The notes: generated from the letters alone by a model not told the origin. A stretch of DNA of 64,000 nucleotides from Pedobacter sp. MC2016-15 (GCF_026239695.1 NZ_JAPIVS010000005.1:396007-460006), one strand, 5' to 3'. Counted from the stretch's first letter, positions 35,826 to 45,958 are shown. Made by a program: numbers and translations.

Positions 35826-37541
35826 TTACTTTTTCTTTGGTTTTGGAAATACCTGATTGGTCTTAGCCCACTGTTGCCATAAACCTTTCAGTTCAGCAAC
35901 TTTAGAAGGGTTTGAAGCAGCAAGGTCATTCACTTCAGTCTTATCTTTTGAAAGATCAAACAGATGCCATGTACTATCATTGCTCAATGATACCAGTTTC
36001 CAGTTTCCGGAGCGTGCATAACGGGCTCCAAAGTGTTCGTTAAACAGCGTATGATGACCCGTAACAGTCTTCCCTGCAAATGATGGCGCAAGACTGATAC
36101 CTGTAGTAGGCAGGATATCTTTTCCTTTATATTGTTTAGGATACTTCGCACCCGCCAGTTCAGCAAACGTAGCCATGAAATCCATCACGTGTCCCACCTG
36201 GTTGCTGTATCCTCCTTTTGGAGCAGTAATACCTTTGGGCCAGTAGGCGATCATAGGCGTATGTATACCACCTTCAAAGGACTCTGCCTTGGCATATTCG
36301 TATGGAGTATTGGCCACATTTGCCCAGATTTTACCGATAGAACTGTAGGTAGTCTGCGGACCTGGCATCGCTTGTTTTTCTGTGGCATAGACGATTGGAG
36401 AACCCGTTCTCGTTTCGCTCGGGCGGTCGAATCCCGGTCCGTATGCGGCAGCATTTTCAGGACTCGCACCATTATCTGAAAGAAACACAATGATCGTATT
36501 ATCCAGTTTTCCCGTTTTTTTAAGCGCATCGATGATTCTGCCGATTCCCTGATCCATACGGTCGATCATCGCCGCATGTACCGCCATTGCTTCGGCATCC
36601 CAGCCCTGGGTAGGATTATCTTTCCAGCTCGTACCACGTTCAGCTGCCGAAGAAAGTTTAGTCGTCAGCGTATCAATCAGACCCAGCTTAGCCATCCTCT
36701 TGTATCTGGCTTCCCTGATCGCATCCCAGCCCACTTTGTAAGTGTCTTTGTACTTCGCGATATCTTCTGGTTTAGCCTGCAGTGGCCAGTGCGGCGCATT
36801 TTGTGCTACGTACAGAAAAAACGGTTTGTCAGATTTGCTCCATCCGTTGATGTAAGCTACAGCGGTATCATTGATTGCATCTGTCTGGTAGTAATCTTTT
36901 GGTACTTCTTTGATAGGTTTGGTGCCACTAACCAGGCTAAAGGGATCAAAGAAATCCACTACGCCCCAGATCGTTCCGAAGAACTGGTCAAAACCGCGGC
37001 TTGTAGGGTACTGTGCGATCGGAGAGAAATCACCATAATCCTTGTGGTGGTTTAACCAGGCCAGTTGTTCTTTAGGATCCTTTTGAACAATCGTATTCGA
37101 TACATGCCATTTTCCTGACATCGCCGTCTGGTATCCTGCGCCTTTCAGCAGCTCTGCGATAGTGATTGTGTTATCGGCCAGTCGGCCAAGGTAGCTTGGT
37201 AATTCCTCAGCTTCAGTCATCTTCCCGATTCCTGCCTGCTGGTTATAAAGACCCGTCAGCAAAGAGGCGCGGGTAGGGCAGCACCTCGAAGTATTGTAAA
37301 ACTGTTTAAATCTCACGCCATTTTTGGCGAGGAAGTCGAGATTAGGCGTGTTGATCTCACCACCATAACAACCCGCATCAGAGAAGCCCATGTCATCGGC
37401 CATAATCAATACGATATTCGGGCGAGGCTTTGCTGCCGGCGGCTGCACAATAGTTTTACCCGTTTTAAATGCCGAGAAGGACAGCAACAAGATCGCGCCC
37501 GCTCCCGTGACAGAAAGAAAAATATTTCTGGTTTTGTTCAT
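35826..37541 (-). CDS. Exported arylsulfatase (S1 family)
   Basis: 571 residues from the Met at 37541; the 37565 Met is an alternative. A signal anchor is followed by NIVLIMADDMGFSDAGCYGG with the metal-binding Asp pair (49-50). The formylglycine motif CCPTRASLLTG places the modified Cys at 87 (C-x-P-x-R). DNGASPENAAAYGPG and HTPMIAYWPKG are further sulfatase blocks. It removes sulfate esters from glycans; a maturase is needed but none is in the window. Last gene of the SusC-SusD-GH5-sulfatase operon, so the target glycan is probably sulfated. Confidence 0.93.
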   Translation of the reverse strand: MNKTRNIFLSVTGAGAILLLSFSAFKTGKTIVQPPAAKPRPNIVLIMADDMGFSDAGCYGGEINTPNLDFLAKNGVRFKQFYNTSRCCPTRASLLTGLYNQQAGIGKMTEAEELPSYLGRLADNTITIAELLKGAGYQTAMSGKWHVSNTIVQKDPKEQLAWLNHHKDYGDFSPIAQYPTSRGFDQFFGTIWGVVDFFDPFSLVSGTKPIKEVPKDYYQTDAINDTAVAYINGWSKSDKPFFLYVAQNAPHWPLQAKPEDIAKYKDTYKVGWDAIREARYKRMAKLGLIDTLTTKLSSAAERGTSWKDNPTQGWDAEAMAVHAAMIDRMDQGIGRIIDALKKTGKLDNTIIVFLSDNGASPENAAAYGPGFDRPSETRTGSPIVYATEKQAMPGPQTTYSSIGKIWANVANTPYEYAKAESFEGGIHTPMIAYWPKGITAPKGGYSNQVGHVMDFMATFAELAGAKYPKQYKGKDILPTTGISLAPSFAGKTVTGHHTLFNEHFGARYARSGNWKLVSLSNDSTWHLFDLSKDKTEVNDLAASNPSKVAELKGLWQQWAKTNQVFPKPKKK

Positions 37542-37572
37542 TTTGATTGTTCTTTTGTTCTTCATTCAATTC

Positions 37573-38643
37573 TTATTTTTTCTCGTTGAGTGATTTAATC
37601 ACCCTGATTTCATCTTCGCTGAAAGGTATTTTGTCTGTTCTGTAAATATCATGGAACCACAATTCTGGTTCTTTACCACTGGCAACAGGCGTATCCCATG
37701 CAAAAATCGTGTTGGTCTTTCCGGCAACGAAACCCCAGTTGATAGCGCCAACATTTTCATTTTTCAGCATCGGCAGGATCGTCTGGAACAGACTGCCGTT
37801 GCGTCGCGCCATGTACTCTGTACAAACCAGCGGGCGTTTATACTGCTGCAATTCCTTAACGCGGTCCAGATGGCGGTCGACATACCCATATTGATGATAA
37901 GTGATGATATCAGAATTTTCCAGCTGAACCTTGTTCAGGTTCGCAAATTTATCTTCGAACCTCCATACGCCTGCCGTTAAGGGCTGACTGGGTCTGATGG
38001 CCTGAGCCCAGGTAAACACTTGCTTTAACAAACTCAGACTTTTATCTACATAACCCTTGTTTCCAGGCTCATTGTAGAGGTCCCACATCGCAATTCGCTG
38101 ATCATCTTTAAAGGTCGTGATGATATCTTTTACGTAATGCTCCAGCATCTTCAGGCTGTCCGCGTTATTTCTGATATCCGTTCCCGGATCCTGAACCCAT
38201 CCGCTGTTGTGGACTCCCGGTTTCGGCGCAGGCTGTTTTCCCGGGGCATACTGAGGATTCCAGCAATCGTCAAAGAACACCAGAATCGTCTTTATTTTAT
38301 GCTTGTCGGATATCTTCAGATACTCGTTTATCCTTTTCTTGAATCCCTCTTTATCGGAAGTCCAGGCCACATGGTGCAGAAATACCCTCATCGTGTTAAA
38401 GCCCAGTTCTCCTGCCCATCCCAGTTCTTTATCAATCCCTGCGGGATCAAATGTATCCGCCTGAAACATTTCCAGCTGATTGATCGCAGTTGCGGGCTGG
38501 TAATTACATCCCGTCATCCAGGGTTGAGATTTGTACCACTGTACTGCCTTTTCTTCGGTCCATCGTTTCTGTGCTATGGCAGAAACAGAAAGAATCAGTC
38601 CTGCGAGAAGCAGTAAGGTTTTCTTGTGTTTTATGAAGCTCAT
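37573..38643 (-). CDS. Glycoside hydrolase, GH5-like clan A
   Basis: 356 residues from the Met at 38643, which gives a clean signal peptide (ending AIAQ) and avoids overlap with SusD. A TIM-barrel enzyme with Glu192 in WDLYNEPG (acid/base) and Glu276 in VCTEYM (nucleophile), plus His250 in ITYHQYG, the standard clan GH-A arrangement. Related Bacteroidota proteins are annotated as cellulase-family or 1,4-beta-xylanase. It probably acts in the periplasm or on the surface on the backbone imported by the neighbouring SusC/D pair. Subfamily and linkage are uncertain. Confidence 0.82.
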   Translation of the reverse strand: MSFIKHKKTLLLLAGLILSVSAIAQKRWTEEKAVQWYKSQPWMTGCNYQPATAINQLEMFQADTFDPAGIDKELGWAGELGFNTMRVFLHHVAWTSDKEGFKKRINEYLKISDKHKIKTILVFFDDCWNPQYAPGKQPAPKPGVHNSGWVQDPGTDIRNNADSLKMLEHYVKDIITTFKDDQRIAMWDLYNEPGNKGYVDKSLSLLKQVFTWAQAIRPSQPLTAGVWRFEDKFANLNKVQLENSDIITYHQYGYVDRHLDRVKELQQYKRPLVCTEYMARRNGSLFQTILPMLKNENVGAINWGFVAGKTNTIFAWDTPVASGKEPELWFHDIYRTDKIPFSEDEIRVIKSLNEKK

Positions 38644-38659
38644 GATCAAATATATCGAT

Positions 38660-40117
38660 TTAGTATCCGGTATTTTGTGTACATAATTTATTCGCATCTA
38701 TTTCCGATTGCGGGATAGGGAAGAGCACCCTGTAGTCTCTGGCATTGCTGATACCTCTGGCTGTGGCGTCAGAAATCAGTTTACCCTGACGGATCAGATC
38801 TTCGCGGCGTTTACCCTCTGAAATAAACTCCCATCCGCGTTCACGCAGGATCGCATCGCGGAAAGCATCCTTTCCGGAAAGATCTGCGAGCGAAAGCAAG
38901 GGGATGCCTGCGCGTTGGCGGATCTGATTGAGGAGCCCAAGACTCTCAGCGCTTGGCCCCGATAATTCATTCAAAGCCTCTGCACGCGTCAGGAGGATAT
39001 CTGCATAACGCAATACAGGAACATCAGTACCGCTGTTGTTGCCCACTGTCGCATTGTCCCAATACTTGAAGCTGCGTGCATTATCACCTGTAGATAAGTC
39101 TACAGTCACATTACTCGTGTTTACATAGCTGGTCAGAATTAATGAACGTCTTTTGTCTGTTGCCGCAATCGTATTCGTGAAAGCCGTTCTGAGGCGGTAC
39201 ATCGTTGCGAAGTTTGACATCGAGGAGGTGTAGTTGTAGGCTGGAAATTGTGGGCTGCTTTTATACGCCGGAGGAAGAGCTCCCGCCTGGAACCAGTTAC
39301 CGAAGGGATCTTCGGGTCTGCATTGCAGCGCCAGTATGATCTCCCTGTTACGCTCATTTTCTACCCGGAACAGCCCGTCGAAAGCAGCAAAGAGCTGATA
39401 GTAAGTGAGATCAATGATCATCTTTGATGCATCCGCAGCTTTCTGCCACTGCTTGGTATTCAGATAAAACTTGGCGAGAATCGCATAGGCGATACCCTTG
39501 TTATAGCGGCCGAAATTTGCCTCCGTTCCCGGGGCAGGCAAATCCGGAAGAGCGGCAGTGATTTCAGTTTCTATGAGGTCCAGCATCTGCTGATTGCTTG
39601 CCCTGGCCAGGTTTCCCGTTTGTGTTTCCGGTGTTCTGATCGGTACCGGGCCAAAGTTATTGTACAGGTTGGCATAAGCCTGCGCCCTGATCACACGTGC
39701 TTCCGCGAGGTATAACTTTTTCTTGGCATCGGTGGTATTTACGGCAGCAATGTTGCCGATTACACTGTTGGCATCACGGATGGCCCTGTAATTTGGAGCC
39801 CAGATATCATCAAAAAACGTTGCCGTTGAAGGGTCCCAGGTATAATTGATAATCGTGAGCAGTCCGCCATTTTCGGCTCCGCCAGTATCGAAAGCTACAT
39901 CGGTACACATTTCGGAATCGTTGATTACCCAGCGGGAGTTCGTTTGCGTCTGGGATTGTGCGTATGCGCTGTAGAGCACAGATTTGATACCTGCATCGGT
40001 AGAGAGTACAGTCTCTGGGGAGAATTCTGAGTTTGGTGATACTTCAAGCGTTTTTTCGCATGAGCTGAAGCTGAGTGCTGCTGCGGAAAGTACCGTTGCT
40101 ATATATAATTTTTTCAT
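38660..40117 (-). CDS. SusD/RagB family surface lipoprotein of PUL
   Basis: 485 residues. The lipobox ends FSSC with Cys20. The N-terminal block LEVSPNSEFSPETVLSTDAGI, the ARVIRAQAYANLYNNFGPVP helix and the C-terminal ILRERGWEFISEGKRREDLIRQG are typical SusD. Lies 6 bp after its SusC partner and 16 bp before the GH5-like start. Binds the polysaccharide and gates the SusC barrel. Confidence 0.95.
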   Translation of the reverse strand: MKKLYIATVLSAAALSFSSCEKTLEVSPNSEFSPETVLSTDAGIKSVLYSAYAQSQTQTNSRWVINDSEMCTDVAFDTGGAENGGLLTIINYTWDPSTATFFDDIWAPNYRAIRDANSVIGNIAAVNTTDAKKKLYLAEARVIRAQAYANLYNNFGPVPIRTPETQTGNLARASNQQMLDLIETEITAALPDLPAPGTEANFGRYNKGIAYAILAKFYLNTKQWQKAADASKMIIDLTYYQLFAAFDGLFRVENERNREIILALQCRPEDPFGNWFQAGALPPAYKSSPQFPAYNYTSSMSNFATMYRLRTAFTNTIAATDKRRSLILTSYVNTSNVTVDLSTGDNARSFKYWDNATVGNNSGTDVPVLRYADILLTRAEALNELSGPSAESLGLLNQIRQRAGIPLLSLADLSGKDAFRDAILRERGWEFISEGKRREDLIRQGKLISDATARGISNARDYRVLFPIPQSEIDANKLCTQNTGY

Positions 40118-40123
40118 GTCGGA

Positions 40124-43100
40124 TTAGAATTGAAGGTTAACGCCTAAGCTATACGTTCTTGAGAGCGGGTAGGAGTTATAGTCTACTTTCAGAATATTGT
40201 CGCCCACTGCATTTGCTGCGGGATCAGATCCTGTATATTTCGTCCAGGTGTGGAGGTTCTGTCCATTGGCGAAGACATTGAGACTGTTGATGAACTTGTT
40301 TTTTGGGATCGGGACCCTCACCGAAAGCTGGATCGACTGCAGTCTCAGATAAGACGCATCTTCTACCGTTTTCGTATTTACTTGTCGCGCACCCTGTACA
40401 TCACCGGTCACAAAAGAAGGGAATTCATTTGTAGGGTTTTCTGGCGTCCATCTGTTCAGATAGGGTTCTGCGAGTTTATTTCTTCTTAAATCCACCGGGT
40501 AAAAAGCATCAACAAGACTGCTGTTGAGTAAATTAGCGCCATGTGATCCTTCGAGAAGAACGTTTAGCGATACCGCTTTGTAAGTCAGACCCGTATTGAA
40601 ACCATAATAGAAATCCGGCATTGATTTGCCGATGATGCTCCTGTCCCGGGCATCAATAATCTTGTTGCCATCAAGGTCGCGGTATTTGATATCTCCAGGT
40701 CGTACTCCCGCCTGTGCCTGTGAGAAATCGTCTCCGGTTTGCCAAACGCCATCGACAGTATATCCATAATAGGAACCAATAGACTCACCAACTTTAAGGA
40801 TACCTATAGAAGTGATGTTACCCGCACTGCCGTAGATCACCTGACTAAGATCACCCAGTTTCAGCACTTTGTTTTTAATCGTTGTCAGGTTAAATCCTGC
40901 ATCCAGTTTAAAGTCGCCTTCATTGATAACCGCAGCTTTCAGCGATACCTCAAATCCAGTGTTGCGCATGCTGCCTACGTTTTGTGTTTGTGTAGGAAAA
41001 CCAGTACTGGCAGCCTGAGGAATATCATAGATCAGGTCTGAGGTCTTTCTGTTGTAGTATTCCAGACCCCCGCTCAGTCTGTTGCTGAACAAGCTGAAAT
41101 CCAAACCTACATCCAGTTGGTTGGCAGATTCCCATTGCAGATCTGCATTCGCGCTTCGCGAGGGGTTCAGACTGCTGTATCTTGTACCATCGAAAACTGC
41201 ATTTCTGCCGGCAGAGTAGGTGCTGTAATAGATATAGTTGGCATTTGGCTGGTTCCCGGTAAGTCCGTAACCCACCCTAAGTTTTAAATCACTCAGCACC
41301 TTGCTGTCTTTCAGGAAATCTTCCTCATGAATTTTCCAGGCCAGTGCCGCAGAAGGGAAGTAGCCAAACCTTTTGTTGGGCCCGAACCTCGCTGAACCAT
41401 CCGCACGGAATGAACCTGTAAGCAGGTATTTTCCTTTGTAAGTGTAATTCACGCGACTCAGAAATGACACCAGGATATTCTCCTGCCTGTTGTTGCTCAC
41501 CCCGTTTAGCGTATTGTCGCCCGTTCCCAGACCATCATACGCCAAGTCTGGCAGTGCGAATGAACGCGAATTTGCTGTTAGTGAACTGGAAGTATAACGC
41601 TCATATGTAGAACCCGCAACCGCATTCAAGCTATGGTCGCCAAATACCTTGTTATAATTAATTGTGGCCTCACCCAGATAGTATCCAAGTTTTCCATTTC
41701 TCTGCTCTGCAAACCCATTATAAGATGCGCCAGTCAGGGTAGATGGATCGATCCAGAAGTAACGCTGACTATCATTCAAATCCACACCTGCCCGCACTTT
41801 TGCCGAGAGGGAGGGAACAAAAAAGTACTCCGCATAAATATTTCCTATGGTTCTGTAGGTATCTCCGTTTCCGTACTGACCATTGATTACCGCCAGGGGA
41901 TTGTCCATAGGGTTCATCAGTGCTGAACGGTTGTATCCTCCGTCAGCAGTATAAGGTGCAGCCGTAGGATCATAGTTTTGCGCCATATAAAGCGCACTCG
42001 CATTGTCGTTTAATCCTACACCCGTCGCATTGTATTGGTCGCGGCTGTAAGAAGTTTCCAGACTGATGCCGACCGCGTATTTTGAAGCTACGGAATTTTC
42101 AACGTTTACCCTTCCGTTGTAGCGCTTGTTACCGGAGTTGAGCATTACACCTTCCTGGTTATAGTAACCTGCAGAAATGTAAAACTTCGTATTGCCGCCA
42201 CCACCGGAGAAGGAAAGGTCGTGACTCTGTTGTGTCGCATTCCGCAGGAGGAGCGACTGCCAGTCGGTATTTGCATTGGGACCCGTTACGCGCTGATTGG
42301 AGAGTCCTCCAAGATCGATGATACCATTGATGGCGCTGGTGTATTCATCGCCAGTCATGTAATCCAGCACGCGGGTGGCCTTTTGCGTACCAAACTGGGC
42401 GTTGTAGCTCACTTTAAGTTTGCCTTCCGTTCCCTTTTTTGTGGTGATGATCACTACACCGTTTGCACCCCTTGAGCCATATATCGCTGTTGCGGATGCA
42501 TCTTTGAGGATTTCAATAGAGGCAATATCTGCGGGATTAAGCGTATTCATCCCGGAACGCAGATTGGGATTGGAGGTGGTACCACTGGGTGCAGAAGCGC
42601 CTACAGCAACCCCGTCATTTACGGGAAGTCCGTCGATAACGTATAAAGGATTGTTGTTTCCGCTGATGGAAGTGATACCTCTGACCTGTACGCTCAGTGC
42701 AGCTCCAGGTTCTCCGCTTTTCTGATAGATCTGGACACCAGCAGCTCTACCGATCAGCGCCTGCTGAACGTTTGTTTTTTGTCCCTGGTTGAGATCGCTG
42801 CTTTTCAGAGAAGTTACCGATCCGGTGAGGTCGCTTTTTCTGACGCTTCCATATCCAACTACCACCACCTCATTGAGGTCAGAGGTTTCGGAAGTCAGGC
42901 TCACATTAATGGTAGTTCTGTTGTTGACAGGAACCTCAAGCGCTTTAGATCCCACATAGCTGATCTGTAATACCGCATTTGCGGGAGCGTCGATACTGAA
43001 ATTTCCATTGGCATCAGTAATGGTTGCGGTAGTCTGATTTTTAACTTTCACAGAAGCACCGATGATGGTGATGCCCTTTTCGTCTGCTACAGTACCTTTG

Positions 43101-43258
43101 ATTTTGATGTTTTGCGCGAAAGCGGAATGAGTGACTAGCAGACCAGAAAGTATCATTATGGTCTGTAAAAACAGCTTGGTGAGGACTTTGTTTATGCCCC
43201 CGCGATAACGTGCAGCCCTGTAAAAGCTTTGCTTTAAGGCTTTGAGTGGTTGTTTCAT
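40124..43258 (-). CDS. SusC/RagA family TonB-dependent transporter of PUL
   Basis: 1044 residues. A long basic N terminus precedes the hydrophobic signal (about 30-48, HSAFAQ). A carboxypeptidase-regulatory-like domain covers about 52-130; NEVVVVGYGSVRKSDLTGSV is the Ton-box/plug junction; the plug includes IEILKDASATAIYGSRGANGVV; the barrel ends in Phe. First gene of a leftward operon with SusD, a GH5-like enzyme and a sulfatase. No SusR, HTCS or sigma/anti-sigma regulator is adjacent. Confidence 0.96.
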   Translation of the reverse strand: MKQPLKALKQSFYRAARYRGGINKVLTKLFLQTIMILSGLLVTHSAFAQNIKIKGTVADEKGITIIGASVKVKNQTTATITDANGNFSIDAPANAVLQISYVGSKALEVPVNNRTTINVSLTSETSDLNEVVVVGYGSVRKSDLTGSVTSLKSSDLNQGQKTNVQQALIGRAAGVQIYQKSGEPGAALSVQVRGITSISGNNNPLYVIDGLPVNDGVAVGASAPSGTTSNPNLRSGMNTLNPADIASIEILKDASATAIYGSRGANGVVIITTKKGTEGKLKVSYNAQFGTQKATRVLDYMTGDEYTSAINGIIDLGGLSNQRVTGPNANTDWQSLLLRNATQQSHDLSFSGGGGNTKFYISAGYYNQEGVMLNSGNKRYNGRVNVENSVASKYAVGISLETSYSRDQYNATGVGLNDNASALYMAQNYDPTAAPYTADGGYNRSALMNPMDNPLAVINGQYGNGDTYRTIGNIYAEYFFVPSLSAKVRAGVDLNDSQRYFWIDPSTLTGASYNGFAEQRNGKLGYYLGEATINYNKVFGDHSLNAVAGSTYERYTSSSLTANSRSFALPDLAYDGLGTGDNTLNGVSNNRQENILVSFLSRVNYTYKGKYLLTGSFRADGSARFGPNKRFGYFPSAALAWKIHEEDFLKDSKVLSDLKLRVGYGLTGNQPNANYIYYSTYSAGRNAVFDGTRYSSLNPSRSANADLQWESANQLDVGLDFSLFSNRLSGGLEYYNRKTSDLIYDIPQAASTGFPTQTQNVGSMRNTGFEVSLKAAVINEGDFKLDAGFNLTTIKNKVLKLGDLSQVIYGSAGNITSIGILKVGESIGSYYGYTVDGVWQTGDDFSQAQAGVRPGDIKYRDLDGNKIIDARDRSIIGKSMPDFYYGFNTGLTYKAVSLNVLLEGSHGANLLNSSLVDAFYPVDLRRNKLAEPYLNRWTPENPTNEFPSFVTGDVQGARQVNTKTVEDASYLRLQSIQLSVRVPIPKNKFINSLNVFANGQNLHTWTKYTGSDPAANAVGDNILKVDYNSYPLSRTYSLGVNLQF

Positions 43259-43572
43259 TTTTTAATGGTGGTTGAAGCTTGGTTATATCCTGCCCCTGCC
43301 AATCTGTATCGTGCAGATTGGTGTGGTTAGAGCAGTTTGATTTAAGGGTTTTGCTTATTTCTCTACAGCTGTTATGGTATAAATCAACAACATCTGGCTT
43401 TTGGGTTGCCTGAGAAAGTTTCTGTGGAGGAAAGTGGGGTTTCTTTGTAAAATCTTTTCATATTCGAATGTATTAGAGCCAAATATATAAAAAGAATGGT
43501 ATCTCTACGGTATTAGTAGTCTAAATAATTGTAACAGCGATGCAAAAATCTTTAAACTATAGCGGGACAGTT
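43259..43572 (-). promoter_or_regulatory. SusC leader and promoter region
   Basis: 314 bp without a gene. On the minus strand TATATTTG (43480-43487) matches the -7 consensus TAnnTTTG, implying a leader of about 210 nt. The leader contains a perfect hairpin CCAATCTG/CAGATTGG (43299-43306 with 43314-43321, loop TATCGTG) about 40 nt before the SusC start. Long leaders are known to host post-transcriptional control in Bacteroides PULs. Confidence 0.5.
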
Positions 43573-44574
43573 TTACCGGTTAATGTAGTGGGAGAGAAAT
43601 CTGAAACTCGAAATGTTTGTCATGATAACCGCAGTTCCATCATCCTGAGGCTTTATTTGCAGATCAATTAGTCCGGTTCTTCTTTTCTCCACTTTGGTGT
43701 CAGAATAATGCGTGTGCATCACATAATGATACTTGCCCTCGTTGTCCTGGAATAAGTCGCCATGCCCGGTTCCATTATGGCCTACATTGTTTCTGCTGAT
43801 GATTGGGTTGCCCTGATACTTTGTCCATGGACCTCTAGGAGACAGCGAAGTGGCGTAACCTACTGCATAATCTTTACTTCTGAAATCGTTGGCAGAATAG
43901 ATCATGTAATAGTATTTTCCACGTTTAAATACTGTGGGACCCTCAGTTACCAGCCATTTCGTGTTTTCTGTGTTTTCCCATTGCGCAGAGGCTGATATAC
44001 AGAGTTTCGCAGTTCCCGGTATGACATCATTTAAATAGGAATCCATTTCAGATACGAATATTTTGTTGCCCTCCTGCAATTTTACATGGTACAGGAATGG
44101 TTTGCCTTTGTCATCAAAAAACACAAAAGGATCGATCTGTTTTCCTGTTCCCGAGATTGCCTTTGGCGTATCCTGAGTGAAGGGACCGAGCGGACTGTCG
44201 CTCTCGGCAATCGCAATCTGCTCATTGGCAGTGTAAGCCATGTAGAATTTTGCGCGGTATTTAAAGACTTGTGGTGCCCAAAACCCTTTGTCGCCAAAAG
44301 CATCTCCCTTTGCCAGTGCAAAACCATCTTTTTTACCCACAGGGCCAGTCCAGGATGTCAAGTCTTTGGACTGATAAACAAGGAAACCTTTGTCGCTGCT
44401 GGTACCATAGAGGTAATAAGTTCCTTTATCATAAAATATAGTAGGATCTGCCAGATTTAAGGATGATGGGGTATTTCTATTCTGCTTCAAATAGCCGTAA
44501 ACAGACAGCACAGTCAAGGTCAGCGATATCAATAAAAGTATAGACAGTTGATTTGATCTCTTTTTCCTGGTCAT
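43573..44574 (-). CDS. Glycoside hydrolase family 43-like enzyme
   Basis: 333 residues with an N-terminal membrane anchor (about 10-27) and no cleavage site. Five-bladed propeller features: Asp43 in LADPTIFYDKGTYYLYGT (base), Asp148 in QIDPFVFFDD (pKa modulator), Glu211 in VTEGPTVFKRGKYYYMIYSA (acid), and HNGTGHGDLF near the metal-binding His. GH43 enzymes usually remove arabinose or xylose, or cut arabinans. It is upstream of the SusC gene on the same strand and is probably part of the same polysaccharide locus. Confidence 0.88.
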   Translation of the reverse strand: MTRKKRSNQLSILLLISLTLTVLSVYGYLKQNRNTPSSLNLADPTIFYDKGTYYLYGTSSDKGFLVYQSKDLTSWTGPVGKKDGFALAKGDAFGDKGFWAPQVFKYRAKFYMAYTANEQIAIAESDSPLGPFTQDTPKAISGTGKQIDPFVFFDDKGKPFLYHVKLQEGNKIFVSEMDSYLNDVIPGTAKLCISASAQWENTENTKWLVTEGPTVFKRGKYYYMIYSANDFRSKDYAVGYATSLSPRGPWTKYQGNPIISRNNVGHNGTGHGDLFQDNEGKYHYVMHTHYSDTKVEKRRTGLIDLQIKPQDDGTAVIMTNISSFRFLSHYINR

Positions 44575-44681
44575 TTTAAAATTTCCCGCCTTTCTGCATC
44601 CTTACGGATATTCTGCATTGATCTAAATTATATAAATTCGAATAAAAATCGTAGCATTACACTTTATTTTATTAAACATCT

Positions 44682-45539
44682 ATGGCCACAGATATTACAA
44701 AAGTCTTCAAAAAAAAACAGTCAGCTATTTTAGAGCGCTGGATTAAAAATCAATTAGCCAATGAAGGTTTGCGGGATGACCTGATGAGCAATGAAGATTT
44801 GCGTGCTGATTCAGAGGAATTGGTTGCTGCCCTGGTAAGCAGCCTGAATGAAAAAACATTACTTGACTATGAATCTTCGGAATTTGATCATGTCATTGAA
44901 ATCCTGAGTGGAATTTCTATTTCACGTGCAAGACAAGGCTTTTCTCCGCGTGAAACAGGAGCATTTATTCTGAGTCTGAGAGAAGCATTGATTGAAGTCT
45001 TACAGGAAGAGATCAAAGATACAAAGGAACTTATGGATACCAGTTTAAAACTGTATCGTTTACTGGATCACCTGTCAGTTATAACTTTCGAAACCTTTAT
45101 CAAAGGCCGCGAAGAAGTTATCCTCCGTCAAACGGATGAGATTACCGAAATTTCTACACCTGTGATTAGGGTGTGGGATGGAATTTTAGCCTTACCAATT
45201 ATTGGAACACTTGACAGCGCGCGTACCCAGGTAGTTATGGAAAGCCTGCTAACAGAGATTGTTGAGTCGGGCAGCAGTGTTGCGATCCTGGATATTTCAG
45301 GCGTTCCAACCGTAGATTCCCTGGTTGCACAACACTTACTGAAAACAGTTAGTGCTACCCGCCTGATGGGTGCAGAGTGTATCATCAGCGGTATCCGTCC
45401 GGAAATAGCTCAGACCATCGTGCATTTGGGAATAGACCTGTCATCGATAGTGACCAAAGCATCAATGGCAAGTGCATTACAATATGCATTCAGGACACTG
45501 AAATTGGAAGTGAGGAAAACTGTAGTTAAATCGATCTAG
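44682..45539 (+). CDS. rsbR: RsbR-like stressosome sensor with STAS domain
   Basis: 285 residues. The N-terminal helical domain (about 1-150) resembles the RsbRD/globin-like sensor end of RsbR paralogues. The C-terminal STAS domain (about 160-280) is close to B. subtilis RsbRA: ISGVPTVDSLVAQHLL with Ser213 at the Thr171 site and GIRPEIAQTIVHLGIDLSS with Thr245 at the Thr205 site. It forms the stressosome with RsbS and is phosphorylated by RsbT. First gene of a five-gene rightward operon; next gene 8 bp on. Confidence 0.92.
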   Translation: MATDITKVFKKKQSAILERWIKNQLANEGLRDDLMSNEDLRADSEELVAALVSSLNEKTLLDYESSEFDHVIEILSGISISRARQGFSPRETGAFILSLREALIEVLQEEIKDTKELMDTSLKLYRLLDHLSVITFETFIKGREEVILRQTDEITEISTPVIRVWDGILALPIIGTLDSARTQVVMESLLTEIVESGSSVAILDISGVPTVDSLVAQHLLKTVSATRLMGAECIISGIRPEIAQTIVHLGIDLSSIVTKASMASALQYAFRTLKLEVRKTVVKSI

Positions 45540-45547
45540 TAAATTCT

Positions 45548-45958
45548 ATGGAGAGAATACCTATTTTGAGGATGGGTCAATTTTTACTTGTAACCATACA
45601 AGTGGATTTATATGACCGGCTAGCCCTTGATCTTGAAGCTGACCTTGTGAAGATGGTGAGCAAAACCGGAGCCCAGGGCATTTTGATTGATATATCTGCA
45701 GTTAGCATTGTAGATTCCTTTATGGGACGCATTATTGGCAATATCGGTGTGATGTCGAAGTTGCTAGATGCTGAAACAGTTGTTGTAGGCATGCAACCAG
45801 CAGTAGCCATCACGTTAGTGGAGCTGGGCTTGCCCTTGAAAGGTGTGTTCACCGCTTTAAATGTCGAGAGAGGCATGGATCTGTTAAAGTCAAAGATTCA
45901 AATAATTGAAGAAGATATAATAGATCCCGATGATGATTACAGCACTGATCTCTCTTAA
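45548..45958 (+). CDS. rsbS: RsbS-like STAS-domain stressosome scaffold
   Basis: 136 residues, a single STAS domain as in RsbS. ILIDISAVSIVDSFMGRI places Ser57 at the position of the RsbT-phosphorylated Ser59 of B. subtilis RsbS. It is slightly longer than usual, with an acidic C-terminal tail (IIEEDIIDPDDDYSTDLS). It co-assembles with RsbR and sequesters RsbT until stress. Lies between rsbR and rsbT in the canonical order. Confidence 0.92.
   Translation: MERIPILRMGQFLLVTIQVDLYDRLALDLEADLVKMVSKTGAQGILIDISAVSIVDSFMGRIIGNIGVMSKLLDAETVVVGMQPAVAITLVELGLPLKGVFTALNVERGMDLLKSKIQIIEEDIIDPDDDYSTDLS

Noticed and set aside
36576..37055. Rightward frame opposite the sulfatase gene
   Set aside because: Antisense shadow of a well-supported sulfatase with complete motifs.
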